In this document: one piece after another, positions 63,968-64,000 of the stretch
Numbering within the stretch: position 1 is the stretch's first letter
How the letters are laid out: every line of letters begins with the position of its first letter
From: Shewanella salipaludis
Lineage (GTDB): Bacteria; Pseudomonadota; Gammaproteobacteria; Enterobacterales; Shewanellaceae
Assembly (NCBI RefSeq): GCF_012911865.1
Contig: NZ_JAAXYH010000003.1
Span: 1-64,000 of the forward strand
Length of the DNA stretch: 64,000 nt
Direction of reading: 5' to 3'
Translations under genes and position numbers: made by a program
Notes under the pieces: generated by a model
Seen by the model: the letters and a program-made list of their open reading frames with translations, nothing else
What the model was told of the DNA's origin: nothing
Databases searched by the model: none

Positions 63968-64000
63968 CCAGTGTAGTCCTATTTTTAAGCGCCATTACAA
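63960..64000 (-). CDS. C-terminal end of an upstream gene (runs off right edge)
   Basis: The open frame enters from the right edge and ends ..VMALKNRTTLDG then TGA at 63960-63962, overlapping the next start by 8 bp (ATGGCTGA). Only about 13 codons are visible, so no product can be named. It shows that the right-edge cluster continues beyond the window. Confidence 0.45.
   Translation of the reverse strand, partial: VMALKNRTTLDG

Noticed and set aside
1..64000. tRNA, rRNA and riboswitch candidates
   Set aside because: No stretch with a T-loop GGTTCGAATCC-type core in an acceptor-paired context, no rRNA-like block and no known riboswitch core was seen by eye; a covariance search would be needed to exclude weak ones.

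Overview
The window reads as a contiguous gammaproteobacterial chromosome segment, most likely from a Shewanella species with fairly high GC. The evidence is gene content and order: grpE and nadK head to head, a malQ-glgB-glgX-glgP-glgC-glgA glycogen operon, a betI-betB-betA choline cluster with a BCCT-like carrier and a TorF-family porin, and the long 'ygg' housekeeping neighbourhood (pilU, pilT, yggS, proC, yggT, yggU, rdgB, hemW, yggN, glsB, yggL, trmB, mutY, yggX). This assignment is inferred from family recognition, not from a search.

Layout. 1-130: the first codons of an IS110-family transposase run off the left edge, beside the grpE terminator. 200-9530: grpE, nadK, a repeat lipoprotein, a MATE exporter, a CobW-type GTPase, a RhlE-type helicase and a large PAS-GGDEF-EAL membrane protein. 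9702-22162: the glycogen operon, transcribed leftward with overlapping or nearly touching genes; it makes ADP-glucose, polymerises, branches, debranches and phosphorolyses glycogen. 22612-24946: a lipoprotein cyclophilin, a MarR regulator and a TorF-like porin. 25007-30397: choline uptake and oxidation to glycine betaine, with a clear promoter whose start region is covered by an 18-bp palindrome next to betI. 30800-37563: an iron alcohol dehydrogenase, small unknown proteins, a thioesterase and two tandem PhoA-family phosphatases. 37659-47080: threonine aldolase, a UPF0126/TRIC channel, periplasmic Tpx, MscS, yciH, yqgE-ruvX, hemH, a periplasmic glutathione peroxidase and an outer-membrane barrel. 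47098-62985: twitching ATPases and the ygg cluster, interrupted by a DUF885 peptidase and a LysR regulator. 63145-64000: an AT-richer patch of overlapping unknown genes running off the right edge.

The most unusual signal is not one gene. Short direct tandem repeats (11, 12, 13 or 15 bp, 3-8 copies) recur at gene ends throughout the window. Some cover stop codons (mutY, hemW, the porin), some build C-terminal tails (MalQ, GlgB, GlgX), one supplies the ribosome-binding site of the next gene (yggX), and one extends an open frame just past the MarR stop. Other points worth a look are a 12-codon leader ORF stop-start coupled to the BCCT carrier, an intrinsic terminator directly before a secreted unknown gene, a D-to-N change in the EAL domain, and a candidate small RNA near 56.7 kb. 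I saw no CRISPR array, rRNA, tRNA or complete mobile element.
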